Positions 9,084 through 17,705 of a stretch of DNA of 25,174 bases are shown here, piece after piece. Source of the stretch: a virus; the IMG/VR virus record IMGVR_UViG_3300042898_000480, positions 1 to 25,174 of that record, one strand, 5' to 3'. Position 1 is the stretch's first letter. Each line of letters begins with the position of its first letter. The notes below the pieces were generated by a model. The model did not search any database, was not told the origin of the DNA, and saw only the letters and a list, made by a program, of their open reading frames with translations. A program made the position numbers and the translations under genes.

Positions 9084-11166
9084 CAGCATTTATAGCTGGT
9101 AATTTAGGTGCTAGGACTGCTACAGCATACTTGCCTTTATTAAAGTAAGTAGCACCAGTGGTACCATAAGCATCTGCACTATTTTGCCCTTGTCGATATT
9201 TTTTAGCACCGCCTGGACCTAATAGATGTGATACTGCTAACATTCCAGCAACATCTTCTGATGTCTGATCAGCTGTAACTGCTCCAATACGGCACATAGT
9301 AGCATAGTTACGTTTAGTGTAATCACACATAGCTGATTCTTGTTCTGCTGAGCTAGCGAGCCAAGCATCTAGGCTGTCAATCCCGCCTTTGCCTGTCCAC
9401 ATATTAGGATTACGTAGTTGTGCGTTTGATGTACAGCTAGATTTAACATATCCTGTGTCGATCAATGCAGGATATCCAAATTGATATTTGCCCACGTAAC
9501 CAATAGTATTAACTGCGGCATAGTTACCACCACTTTCACTCTTACCAATCTGTGCAAAATACGCTGTCAGCTGATCACTGTCAAGATTGCCTAAAGTGCA
9601 GTCACAGGCGGGTTGATTGCGTAGATCTTTATCTTGTGCGGGATTTTGTACTCCTGTGTCCTGTGCTTGTTTAGTAGCATCAACTGATTCAGACCAGGCA
9701 GTGCCAGGTTGTATGCCAGGGCTTGTTGGTTGGAAGAATACTCCAGTCTCGCCTCTAAAATAGGGTTCATGACTTGGTGCTACAGTAACTATAGTAGACA
9801 GTGCTCCTGGCACTATGTTCCAATATCCGCCTTGATCCTCTGTGTCAGGAAGTTTATTAACCTGTATAGGTTTAAATGCGGGGATACTTACTGTCTTACC
9901 ACTATTCTGATAGATTCCACTACCTTCTGAGGCAAATATACCACCAGCTTTGAGGCTTATCTTGCCCTGTGCATCTACAAGGAAATCACCACCTGTTTTA
10001 ATAGCAACTTTACCTGCGCTTTCTATGTTTAGTGCTGATGATTGTAATAGATCAGTGGTCGCGCTATTAACAGCAAACTTGCCACCTGCGGAAATATTCA
10101 CATCACCGTCAGCATTTAGATTAAAATCACTGTCTGTGTGTAGATTAATAGTGCCTTTGGCTCGCATGTTCAGTGAGGATGTTGTAAATACATTCATTCC
10201 ACCATCAGCATTTAATTCGATCCAACTTTCACCATCTGCATGACCAATATAGATAGTATTGTTAGTGTCATGCATGAGAACCTGATGACCTTTGGCTGTG
10301 CGCAATCGAACCAGTTGATCTTCACCCAAGGCTGCGCCATCGTCCATAACGAACTGATGTCCGCCCTTACGTGATTTGATAAAAAGATATTTCTTATCTA
10401 TATTGCCGGTATTAAGCTGTTCAAGATACTTTGCTTTATCGTCGGCGGGGTCGATCAAGGGCCGACCAGGAGTTGATATACCAAACACATGGCTAGGGCT
10501 TTCACGCTGGCTTGAGCTGGATATTGACCCGCGAACAGAATCTCTATCTAGGCCCTGTAACTTTAATATTTCAAGTTGTATCCTGTGGATTGGTTTATTA
10601 TTATTATAGTAGGCTTCGTTAGTAAAATCTTTGGTATATTCATTAAATTCTACTGTAGGTAAATTTATCGCTGTTCCACTTAGATAGGCTTTCTTTTCGC
10701 TGGCACTGAGTGTTTCGGGATCTACATTAGGTGTTCCTGCCATACCTGGTAACATAAAATGGCTTAGGTGAGGGTTCACACAGGCTAACCAATAACCACG
10801 CAAGGGATCACCACCTACGAACAATACTATTACCTGCACCCCAATGTCTGGAGGTACCATCCACATACCATAGGTATGATGCACAGTTTCAAATCTATTG
10901 GCTGTGCTGGGCTTTTCTGAACTTTTTTCTGTTAGTGGGGTATATCCTTGGAATGGGCTAGCGTAACTTACTGTGCGCCAGTTGTTAGGCTCATCAGGTG
11001 GGCCACCTAGATCTGGTATGTAAACTTGTAGGCGACCACTGCGTGTGGGATCAAGATTATTTTTAACTATACCAATGTATGGATAGGGATCAACGCGAGT
11101 GCCTGTGGCTTCTTCTCTACGAGCACTTTTAATTACCTTGCTACCTATTCTATGATCGATTGCCAT
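9079..11166 (-). CDS. 5: Baseplate hub / tail spike protein gp5 with C-terminal transglycosylase-like domain
   Basis: Central puncturing device of the baseplate. Residues about 28-110 (IGIVKNNLDPTRSGRLQVYI, then NWRTVSYASPFQG) are the OB-fold typical of gp5/VgrG proteins. Residues about 265-420 are a run of short beta-helix repeats (LNADGGMNV, LNMRAKGTINL, LNADGDVNISAGG) like the gp5 needle. Residues about 528-690 form a lytic transglycosylase/SLT-like domain, with KSESGGNY placing a candidate catalytic Glu at 544, GKYQFG at about 561, and a late HLLGPGG. T4 gp5 instead has a T4-type lysozyme between OB-fold and needle, so the enzymatic module here is of another family and at the other end. 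The start is preceded by AGGAAATAAACA. Confidence 0.88.
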   Translation of the reverse strand: MAIDHRIGSKVIKSARREEATGTRVDPYPYIGIVKNNLDPTRSGRLQVYIPDLGGPPDEPNNWRTVSYASPFQGYTPLTEKSSEKPSTANRFETVHHTYGMWMVPPDIGVQVIVLFVGGDPLRGYWLACVNPHLSHFMLPGMAGTPNVDPETLSASEKKAYLSGTAINLPTVEFNEYTKDFTNEAYYNNNKPIHRIQLEILKLQGLDRDSVRGSISSSSQRESPSHVFGISTPGRPLIDPADDKAKYLEQLNTGNIDKKYLFIKSRKGGHQFVMDDGAALGEDQLVRLRTAKGHQVLMHDTNNTIYIGHADGESWIELNADGGMNVFTTSSLNMRAKGTINLHTDSDFNLNADGDVNISAGGKFAVNSATTDLLQSSALNIESAGKVAIKTGGDFLVDAQGKISLKAGGIFASEGSGIYQNSGKTVSIPAFKPIQVNKLPDTEDQGGYWNIVPGALSTIVTVAPSHEPYFRGETGVFFQPTSPGIQPGTAWSESVDATKQAQDTGVQNPAQDKDLRNQPACDCTLGNLDSDQLTAYFAQIGKSESGGNYAAVNTIGYVGKYQFGYPALIDTGYVKSSCTSNAQLRNPNMWTGKGGIDSLDAWLASSAEQESAMCDYTKRNYATMCRIGAVTADQTSEDVAGMLAVSHLLGPGGAKKYRQGQNSADAYGTTGATYFNKGKYAVAVLAPKLPAINAG

Positions 11167-11176
11167 TGTTTATTTC

Positions 11177-14100
11177 CTATAATATATTTGTAGGGTTGAC
11201 TACAAATGCTTCACCAACAACATTAGTTTGATATACTTTACCATTCCAAAAAAATGATCCCCCAGCACCGCCAAATGTAGCCCTAGCCTGTCTAAAGGCC
11301 TGTGCAAAACTAGTTGGTGGATTGTTTACGATTGCCTGCGGTTCTGTTTGAACAATTATAGGCTGGGTTGAGGCTGTATCTTTGACATTACGCAAATCTG
11401 CTTGTGATTGACTTTCTACCGGTGGTTCGCTATTTGATATTTCACTCACTGGTTGATCACCGCCTGCTGTTTGATCTGTAGCGGTATCTGCCAACTCAGC
11501 TGGACTTGCCGGAGCACCGCCACCAGATATTAGCGAACTTGGTACCGGATTAGGATTTGGTGGGCTCAACCCTGGTTGTGTCTGCTGTGAACTTTCATCC
11601 CTATTAGATGACTTGTTATTTTGATTGTTGCTGACGTAGTCAAATGCTACTTGTCGTGGCAAGCGAATCATTTCTACATCCTGTGTAAACTGTCCGTTTG
11701 AAAAACGGCTGATTACTTTAATTACTTGGTATAATCCAGAGAACACACTGTGCTTGTAATTAGGATCAAATTTCATCAGGCCCGTGGTTTCATCGATATC
11801 TGTTGGCGTTCTAAATAATATCTGTGTGTATATTCCGCCTCCGTCCATGACCAAACTACCATTGTTAGGCAGCAGTCGAGGATCATTGCTTGGTTGACTT
11901 GCTAAAGTTTTTTCTTCGCCTGACAATCTTGGCCTATAGAATATATCATCTTGTTTTATATAATCCGGATCACCTAGAATCTTTAAAGTTAATCTCAGCA
12001 TATCGGCCTGGCTATTAGTCATCAAACTATCAGCTAGGTCAACTGAAGCTACTTCTTTGGCCGTATTAGCACCACCTGTGGCCTGTGCTTTAGAATTCTG
12101 CACTATAGGTTTAACTACCATAGGCATTACTGCATTGTAATCAATGCTTTTTGGTGGTGAACCGCCACCGTAATTAGGTGCATTTTGCACCAAATAGTCT
12201 TGTGTATAAGAATCACTGCTGGGGTTTAATTCACCTAGATTATCTCTAAATGCAGTGACTTGATTATAATAAAGAGCATTAAAGTTAATGTCAAAATCAA
12301 ATACATCGTCGTTTTGTCCAGTGTAGATGTAATTATAATTTTTTACTGGGTAAAGTTGCACACCTTGTGGGCCAACATCGAGACGAACATTATAAATCTT
12401 GTAAGGTTGCACTGTATAGGTGATTTCTCTGGCCCATAATCGTTTGATTTTATCAAATTCTAATAATCTAACTATTGGCACGATCTTAAACCAATAAAGT
12501 GGTTTGTTTTTGAATGCTTCTTTCTGACGATCATAATCTGGATCTTCAGGAACAATTAATTGTCGTTGAATATAGTCACTGTTACGTATCACATACTCTA
12601 ATAATTTTTCAATGGTAGTTCCGTACTGCACTTGAAATATAGCCTTGGTGATGTCATGTATACCTGTGCTGGTATCACCTAAATCAGATCGAGCCATAGT
12701 GACTTGATCATTGAGATTCTGATTACTCTTCATCGGAGTATCTTTTGGTGTGTTGATGTTTTTTTGTATGAACTGTGCAGACCCAATCATGTCTTCACCA
12801 GTTTCGGGATCTGGGAGGAATTCAAACTTATAAATGTCATTGCTGCTAGTCTTACGGCTTTCTTTTAATGCACGATACCAATCATTGATGGCACTACCAT
12901 AGCTCTTAACTGTAGTAAAAGTTCTCTTAGTTGGAGGAGGATTTTTGCCTGCATTCCTTGCGGTAGTTGGTATAGGCCCTGCGTCAAAATTTGTTGTAGA
13001 TAATCTATTGGCATTGACATTAGTTGATGGAGTTGGTGCATTCTTGTTTGTTGTTTCTCTTTCTTGTGCATTTTGCGCAGCCAACAGTTGACTAAACTGA
13101 TCTGCATCCGCGGCACTTTGGAAGAACTCAGCTACTGTTGACGAAGTGATTTCAAAGTTTGCTGGAGTAGTAACACTGGTTGATTCGTAAGCACTGTGAT
13201 TAAATGGCACTGCGGTGATTTTGTATTCTGCGCCTTTACCTGAGACCCGGATATCCATCTTGATTATCTTGATAGGTATGCGTTTTCTCAGATCATTTAT
13301 GCTGCCCACAATATTACCAGCATCATCCATGGCAAAGAAATCAATCTGTAACAGATAAGGCATGTCTAGATAATTCTTGCTCTTAAGTGCATCTGCTACA
13401 CGTAAAAGTCTTTCTACCAAGGTAAATCCATATGGTTCAATTATGGTAAATTTCAGTTCAATCGCATTGGTATTGCGACTTGTGTCATTTGGCGCAATGA
13501 CTGTTGTGATATCACAATCGTCAAAATAAAAGTCCTCGTTAAAAAATTCATTACGTGGGAATGAACTGCTGTATCTACCGGCACTGGCTATAAGAACATT
13601 AGCGGGTGTGTAGGTCTGTTGTTCAACTACCTTATTATACTGTTCATCAGAAAGTATGTGTAGGCTTAAACCATAGATATAAGTTGGGTATTGATGAAGT
13701 CTATTAGGCAATGGTTTGGTACTAATAGTTGTGCCTGATGTACCTGATGTATCAGCACCTAATTTACCTGCAGCAGCGATTGCCTCTGGTGACATTTTAC
13801 TAAAATCATAGTACTTGGCATTAGGTCCAAAAACTGGTTCATCAGATTCTACTTTTGGGTTCTGTTGAACAGCACCGCCTGGTTCACTGGGTGTCTGGTT
13901 GTCTAGTTTATTTTGTTCACTTTGACTGAGTGTGTCATTACTAGCTAGTATAGACGGAGTAGGGGCTACATTATTAGCATAGGCCACACGTCTTGCATTT
14001 TCGGCAAATGCAGCATTAGGACGCTCGTATCGATTTGACACTACTAGAGCAGCTTCACTAGCTGTAGTAGTTGCTCGCAAGGCATTGCCTGCGGCTCGTT

Positions 14101-14380
14101 CGTTATTGTTTAATTCGTAGTTTACAAAATCTAATTGTTCTTTTAAACTAGTACCTTGTATAGGTTTACCATAAGTTTGTTTGAATATGTTCTGTCTAGG
14201 AGCTGTCCACTGTGCTATACCATAACTTGTGCCATCTGGACTGGTGATGCTGGGATCAAGATTTATGCCTGATTCTTGTTGGAAGTTACCAACTAGGCCC
14301 GCAGCTTGATTATTAGTCCAGCCAAGTTCTCTGAGATATCCTTTGGCACGTTGAGCTGATAAGGTATTTGAATCTGCCAT
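11177..14380 (-). CDS. Baseplate hub-type structural protein with N-terminal tail lysozyme domain
   Basis: The first ~135 residues match the phage tail lysozyme type (AAGLVGNFQQESGINL with candidate catalytic E36, YGIAQW, later RYERPNA), which cleaves peptidoglycan during infection. After a low-complexity linker, residues about 225-420 look like a tail hub domain (QYPTYIYGLSLHIL, then IIEPYGFTLVERLLRVADAL). Near residue 820 LTLKILGDPDYIKQDDIF resembles the second hub domain. The C-terminal ~150 residues are Pro/Ser/Gln-rich. It sits between gp53 and gp5, 3 bp after the former and 10 bp before the latter, so a gp27-like hub role is likely; that name is inferred from position and weak similarity. 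At 1067 residues it is far longer than T4 gp27 (391). Confidence 0.75.
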   Translation of the reverse strand: MADSNTLSAQRAKGYLRELGWTNNQAAGLVGNFQQESGINLDPSITSPDGTSYGIAQWTAPRQNIFKQTYGKPIQGTSLKEQLDFVNYELNNNERAAGNALRATTTASEAALVVSNRYERPNAAFAENARRVAYANNVAPTPSILASNDTLSQSEQNKLDNQTPSEPGGAVQQNPKVESDEPVFGPNAKYYDFSKMSPEAIAAAGKLGADTSGTSGTTISTKPLPNRLHQYPTYIYGLSLHILSDEQYNKVVEQQTYTPANVLIASAGRYSSSFPRNEFFNEDFYFDDCDITTVIAPNDTSRNTNAIELKFTIIEPYGFTLVERLLRVADALKSKNYLDMPYLLQIDFFAMDDAGNIVGSINDLRKRIPIKIIKMDIRVSGKGAEYKITAVPFNHSAYESTSVTTPANFEITSSTVAEFFQSAADADQFSQLLAAQNAQERETTNKNAPTPSTNVNANRLSTTNFDAGPIPTTARNAGKNPPPTKRTFTTVKSYGSAINDWYRALKESRKTSSNDIYKFEFLPDPETGEDMIGSAQFIQKNINTPKDTPMKSNQNLNDQVTMARSDLGDTSTGIHDITKAIFQVQYGTTIEKLLEYVIRNSDYIQRQLIVPEDPDYDRQKEAFKNKPLYWFKIVPIVRLLEFDKIKRLWAREITYTVQPYKIYNVRLDVGPQGVQLYPVKNYNYIYTGQNDDVFDFDINFNALYYNQVTAFRDNLGELNPSSDSYTQDYLVQNAPNYGGGSPPKSIDYNAVMPMVVKPIVQNSKAQATGGANTAKEVASVDLADSLMTNSQADMLRLTLKILGDPDYIKQDDIFYRPRLSGEEKTLASQPSNDPRLLPNNGSLVMDGGGIYTQILFRTPTDIDETTGLMKFDPNYKHSVFSGLYQVIKVISRFSNGQFTQDVEMIRLPRQVAFDYVSNNQNNKSSNRDESSQQTQPGLSPPNPNPVPSSLISGGGAPASPAELADTATDQTAGGDQPVSEISNSEPPVESQSQADLRNVKDTASTQPIIVQTEPQAIVNNPPTSFAQAFRQARATFGGAGGSFFWNGKVYQTNVVGEAFVVNPTNIL
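11185..11192 (-). promoter_or_regulatory. 5: Possible late promoter box (TACAAATA) before gp5
   Basis: TACAAATA matches TATAAATA at 7 of 8 positions, with a predicted start near 11179 and a 13-nt leader containing AGGAA. It overlaps the 3' end of the preceding hub gene. The match is weak on its own. Confidence 0.22.
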
Positions 14381-14383
14381 CGA

Positions 14384-14686
14384 TTACAACCCTAATGCTG
14401 TAGTTAAATTTTGTTTTTTTGGCACGTAGATGATCACGCCCGGTTGAAAATCGTAGATGGGATCTTGTAAGACATTTGGATTGCGGATAGAGAATACCCA
14501 CCATAGTGTGCTATCACCATACAGGTCAAATGCTAATAGATCCGGACGACCTTTGTAGATAGTATCTATCTGATACTGGACATCACTGGGGTCCAATGGT
14601 ATCTGAGGAATATTTGCCACATCTAGGAAAAATCCATACGTGTCTGTATTTGCGTATGGACTGGTTCTATTGTAAGTTATGGCCAT
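14384..14686 (-). CDS. 53: Baseplate wedge protein gp53-like (LysM-like)
   Basis: A short 100-residue protein. The core RPDLLAFDLYGDSTLWWVFS (residues about 47-66), followed by NPNVLQDPIYDFQPGVIIYVP, is the LysM-like fold found in T4 gp53 and related baseplate proteins, which clamp wedges together. T4 gp53 is 196 residues, so this version keeps little more than the LysM-like part. Its ATG overlaps the stop of the preceding gene by one base (TAATG), and GGAGG lies upstream within that gene, indicating coupled translation. The downstream hub gene begins 3 bp after its stop. Confidence 0.78.
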   Translation of the reverse strand: MAITYNRTSPYANTDTYGFFLDVANIPQIPLDPSDVQYQIDTIYKGRPDLLAFDLYGDSTLWWVFSIRNPNVLQDPIYDFQPGVIIYVPKKQNLTTALGL

Positions 14687-15684
14687 TAGATAAATCCTCC
14701 AAATCCATTGTCCTTATCTTGTAACAACCCACCAGCTGCAAATTTTTCAAGATCAAATCGTTCATGTAGATTTTTACGACTGTATACTGGACGTAGTGTT
14801 ACCGAAACGGTGCTAGTAGTTGGTACACGTGTGGTAGTTGTAATAGTTTTGGTTCTGCTATTTCTTACTGTGGCCTGTGTGCTAGGAGTAGTAGCCTGTG
14901 TATTTGAAACCAATAAACTAGGAACATTTTTCTGTTCATCGGGTGTTAGATTAACACTGCGATTAGGATCTGTTGGACTAGTATCTAACACAGTTTGACT
15001 GATAGGAACTTGGATGTAATCAACTTCGCTAGGTAACGTATGACTAAATTGTGTTATGACACAAGGCACATGCGGGAAGTAATGGCTACCATACCCATCT
15101 AAAAATACTATGGGTGGCGGATTACCTACATTACTGCCTTGTCCAAAAAACATCTTTGTAGCTGAGCGGAAAAAATAAACTGCAGCCATCAAATATTGTC
15201 CGTCTTCCATGTTTTGGACAGTGAAATCTCCTGACACTTGTATGTCTGCCACTTCCGAACTGTTATAAAAATGTGCAGGATAATTACTATGTGTAAGGTG
15301 TGCAGTTGAATATCCTGCATTGTGATTTACGGTAATTTGTGGGGTATAAGGCCAAATAACGCCATTGGTCTCTATTAAAGGATGTTGCAGTGCATTAGGC
15401 CCTAAGCTGAGATCTTGATAGAATATCTTAGCATTAGGACTTAGACTAACACGCACACGCCAATCGTCTTCGGCTGCAGCAGTAGCACCACCTGTACCTG
15501 CTAGACTCTGGAAACCAATATTAGGAATGTTTTTGCCTAGGCTGCTAGCACCGCCAGGAAGTAATCCAGCTATGTTTAATCGACTGGTGCTGGGCTTCAA
15601 TAGATCAAACACTGTATTACTACCAGTAAAGTTTACACTGGTTGGTAACTGCGTGCCTAGATTCTGTTGTGGGAAAAATGCCAT
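14686..15684 (-). CDS. Tail tube/baseplate junction protein (gp48/gp54-like)
   Basis: First gene of the late baseplate operon, 332 residues, close to T4 gp54 (320) and gp48 (364), which cap the baseplate hub and start tail tube polymerisation. Recognisable segments are DDWRVRVSLSPNAKIFYQDL (about 72-91), GVIWPYTPQITVNHNAGYST (about 108-127), LTHSNYPAHF, then SATKMFFGQGSNVGNPPPIV and LPSEVDYIQVPIS, which follow the family pattern. The C-terminal ~100 residues are Thr/Ser-rich and not conserved. It cannot be decided by eye whether it is gp48 or gp54. It has an AGAGGT binding site 10 nt before the ATG and a perfect late promoter box. Confidence 0.72.
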   Translation of the reverse strand: MAFFPQQNLGTQLPTSVNFTGSNTVFDLLKPSTSRLNIAGLLPGGASSLGKNIPNIGFQSLAGTGGATAAAEDDWRVRVSLSPNAKIFYQDLSLGPNALQHPLIETNGVIWPYTPQITVNHNAGYSTAHLTHSNYPAHFYNSSEVADIQVSGDFTVQNMEDGQYLMAAVYFFRSATKMFFGQGSNVGNPPPIVFLDGYGSHYFPHVPCVITQFSHTLPSEVDYIQVPISQTVLDTSPTDPNRSVNLTPDEQKNVPSLLVSNTQATTPSTQATVRNSRTKTITTTTRVPTTSTVSVTLRPVYSRKNLHERFDLEKFAAGGLLQDKDNGFGGFI

Positions 15685-15699
15685 TTTATCAAATACCTC

Positions 15700-15728
15700 T
15701 TGTATACTGTATTTATAGGTTATATAAT
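15700..15728 (+). promoter_or_regulatory. 55: Sigma70-like promoter for gp55 (TTGTAT-17-TATAAT)
   Basis: TTGTAT at 15700-15705 and a perfect TATAAT at 15723-15728 are separated by exactly 17 bp. The predicted start is about 15735, giving a ~22-nt leader with the AAAAGGAAAA binding site before the ATG at 15757. It uses the host sigma-factor pattern, which suits expression of a phage sigma factor before late promoters are active. Confidence 0.68.
15710..15717 (-). promoter_or_regulatory. T4-type late promoter (TATAAATA) of the baseplate operon
   Basis: A perfect 8/8 T4 late box on the minus strand. The predicted start is 15704, giving a 20-nt leader with AGAGGT at 15700-15695 before the first baseplate gene. 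The box lies wholly within the spacer of the opposing sigma70-like promoter, so simultaneous occupancy seems impossible. gp55 encoded next door would be the factor that reads it. Confidence 0.8.
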
Positions 15729-15756
15729 AGTAGTAGTTTAAAAGGAAAACTTAACG

Positions 15757-16638
15757 ATGAGAAAGGTGAATTATTTAAACAATAAAGACATACTTAAGGA
15801 AATCGCTAAAAGTAAGTTAACTTATTGTAGTTTTGTAGACGATACAGTTAAAAGTTATGACATGATTGTCACAGGTGTTGACAAGATCACTAAAAAAGCC
15901 ATTGCTGAAGCACGCAAACTACGTGCAGAACGCCTGGCTAAAGAAGCACAAGAAATAGATCTATTAAATGGCGTTAAGAAAAAGCTAGACGAATACCTCG
16001 CTCCTATCAAAGATATTCCACAAACAGATGTGGTCTTCCGTGTGATGACATGGGATCATATACCCGTCGATGAAGTCAAGCAGAAAAAAGCCGATGCTAA
16101 GGCACAGGAAGAACATGATGCTGATGAAGACAACTTTGAAACTGAGTATGATGAGCCCGTGGTTGTCAAAGGTGCTACCAAATATACCAAGGTAAACTTT
16201 CCTCCATTCCAGCATTTTAAAGTTGATGAAGAAGGTAATCCCGTTTGTGTAGGTCTAAGCCACTGGAAAGGTGGGGTCGAAAAAGGTAAGTTCAGTCGAG
16301 ACCACGGGTCAATGACTGCTAAACTAGCACACATGTTTATCAAATTATGTGAACGCTATGCTACCCGTTCAAATTGGCGTGGTTATACTTACAATGATGA
16401 AATGCGTAGTCAAGCATTACTACAGTTAAGTCAAATTGGTCTACAGTTTGATGAAGCAAAAAGCCAAAACCCGTTTGCTTATTACACTGCGGCAATTACC
16501 AACAGCTTCACTCGTGTGCTTAATATAGAAAAGCGTAACCAAAATATCCGTGATGATATTTTAGAGATGAACAACTATAGCCCAAGTTATACACGTCAAG
16601 GTGACTGGGGTGCTGGTGGTGGGCACTACGAAGAATAA
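15757..16638 (+). CDS. 55: Late-transcription sigma factor gp55
   Basis: Phage sigma factor that directs host RNA polymerase to TATAAATA promoters. The N-terminus VNYLNNKDILKEI matches the T4 gp55 start. Residues about 188-270 (AKLAHMFIKLCERY, GYTYNDEMRSQALLQLSQIG, NPFAYYTAAITNSFTRVLNI) align with the T4 sigma-region-2-like core. At 293 residues it is much longer than T4 gp55 (185) because about 120-140 highly charged residues (roughly 25-160, Lys/Glu/Asp-rich) separate the two conserved parts. The C-terminus, GDWGAGGGHYEE, lacks the hydrophobic SLDFLYE-type tail that binds the T4 sliding clamp. It faces away from the baseplate operon across a shared promoter region. Confidence 0.88.
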   Translation: MRKVNYLNNKDILKEIAKSKLTYCSFVDDTVKSYDMIVTGVDKITKKAIAEARKLRAERLAKEAQEIDLLNGVKKKLDEYLAPIKDIPQTDVVFRVMTWDHIPVDEVKQKKADAKAQEEHDADEDNFETEYDEPVVVKGATKYTKVNFPPFQHFKVDEEGNPVCVGLSHWKGGVEKGKFSRDHGSMTAKLAHMFIKLCERYATRSNWRGYTYNDEMRSQALLQLSQIGLQFDEAKSQNPFAYYTAAITNSFTRVLNIEKRNQNIRDDILEMNNYSPSYTRQGDWGAGGGHYEE

Positions 16639-16653
16639 TTGGCAATATAAGAT

Positions 16654-16682
16654 TTGCACTTTACTCTTAACTCGCGTATACT
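16654..16682 (+). promoter_or_regulatory. 47: Sigma70-like promoter for gp47 (TTGCAC-17-TATACT)
   Basis: TTGCAC at 16654-16659 and TATACT at 16677-16682 are spaced by exactly 17 bp. Standard spacing puts the first transcribed base at about 16689, the A of the gp47 ATG. No Shine-Dalgarno is present between the -10 element and the ATG, which fits a leaderless transcript. Confidence 0.58.
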
Positions 16683-16688
16683 ATAACT

Positions 16689-17705
16689 ATGGCTAATCTA
16701 TTTAAGAAAGCAGCTGTTCTGACTGACATTCATTTTGGATTGAAGTCTAACAGTGCTACACACAACGACGATTGTCTTAACTTTGTCAAATGGTTTATAG
16801 AAACCGCCAAGGCTGAGGACTGTGATACCTGTTTCATGACGGGTGACTGGCATAACAATCGTGCGGCAATCAACATAGTCACATTGAACTATAGTCTTAC
16901 TGCCCTGGAGTTATTGGGCAAGGCCTTTGATCGTGTGTTCTTTATCCCAGGTAATCACGACTTATACTATAGAGATAAGCGTGACATCCAATCAGCTGAG
17001 TGGGCCCGTCATATCCCCAACATTGAGATCATCAATGATTTCTATAAAGAAGGTGATGTCAGTATCGTTCCTTGGCTAGTCGGTGATGATCATAAGAAAC
17101 TAGGTAAGATTGAAGCCAAGTACATGTTTGGACATTTAGAACTGCCACACTTCTATATGAATGCCATGGTTGCTATGCCAGACACTGGTGAAATCAAAGA
17201 AGGTGCGTTCAATGGTGTAGAGAAAGTATTCACTGGACACTTCCATAAACGACAGACACGTGGTAACATTACCTACATGGGCAACTGTTTCCCACACAAT
17301 TATGCTGATGCTGGTGACGATGCTCGTGGTATGATGATCATCGAATGGGGCCAGGAGCCTGTATTTCATAGTTGGCCAGGACAGCCCATGTATCGGGTGT
17401 ATAATCTCAGTGATGTGCTACGCACTCCGGAGAACTTACTGTTACCAAACATGCACTGTCGTGTTAACCTAGACATTGATATTAGTTATGAAGAAGCAAC
17501 ATTTATCAAAGAAACATTTGTTGGCACATATCAACTGCGTGAATTAACATTACTACCAGTTAAGAATGCAGATATTGGCACAGACATCATGCTGGGCAAT
17601 ATCAAATTTGAAAGTATTGACAGTATTGTAACTAGTCAATTGACTAATATCGCCAGTGAGCACTACGATCCAAATTTATTATTAGATATCTATAGACATC
17701 TATGA
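16689..17705 (+). CDS. 47: Recombination endonuclease subunit gp47 (Mre11/SbcD-like)
   Basis: Nuclease subunit of the gp46/gp47 complex that resects DNA ends for recombination-dependent replication. The metallophosphoesterase motifs appear in order: TDIHFG with D13 and H15, TGDWHNNR with D53, PGNHDLYYR with N89, H90 and D91, a FGHLELPH segment, and TGHFHKR with H184 and H186. The 338 residues match T4 gp47 (339). The start codon has no Shine-Dalgarno but stands exactly at the predicted start of a sigma70-like promoter. The stop overlaps the next start as ATGA at 17702-17705, so the downstream gene is probably translationally coupled. Confidence 0.95.
   Translation: MANLFKKAAVLTDIHFGLKSNSATHNDDCLNFVKWFIETAKAEDCDTCFMTGDWHNNRAAINIVTLNYSLTALELLGKAFDRVFFIPGNHDLYYRDKRDIQSAEWARHIPNIEIINDFYKEGDVSIVPWLVGDDHKKLGKIEAKYMFGHLELPHFYMNAMVAMPDTGEIKEGAFNGVEKVFTGHFHKRQTRGNITYMGNCFPHNYADAGDDARGMMIIEWGQEPVFHSWPGQPMYRVYNLSDVLRTPENLLLPNMHCRVNLDIDISYEEATFIKETFVGTYQLRELTLLPVKNADIGTDIMLGNIKFESIDSIVTSQLTNIASEHYDPNLLLDIYRHL

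Noticed and set aside
14708-14998. Plus-strand frame resembling a hydrophobic membrane protein
   Set aside because: Its Val/Leu-rich stretch is the antisense of the Thr/Ser-rich C-terminus of the gp48/54-like protein.
16056-16343. Minus-strand frames opposite gp55
   Set aside because: gp55 is clear on the plus strand; these have no start signals and reflect the charged insertion.
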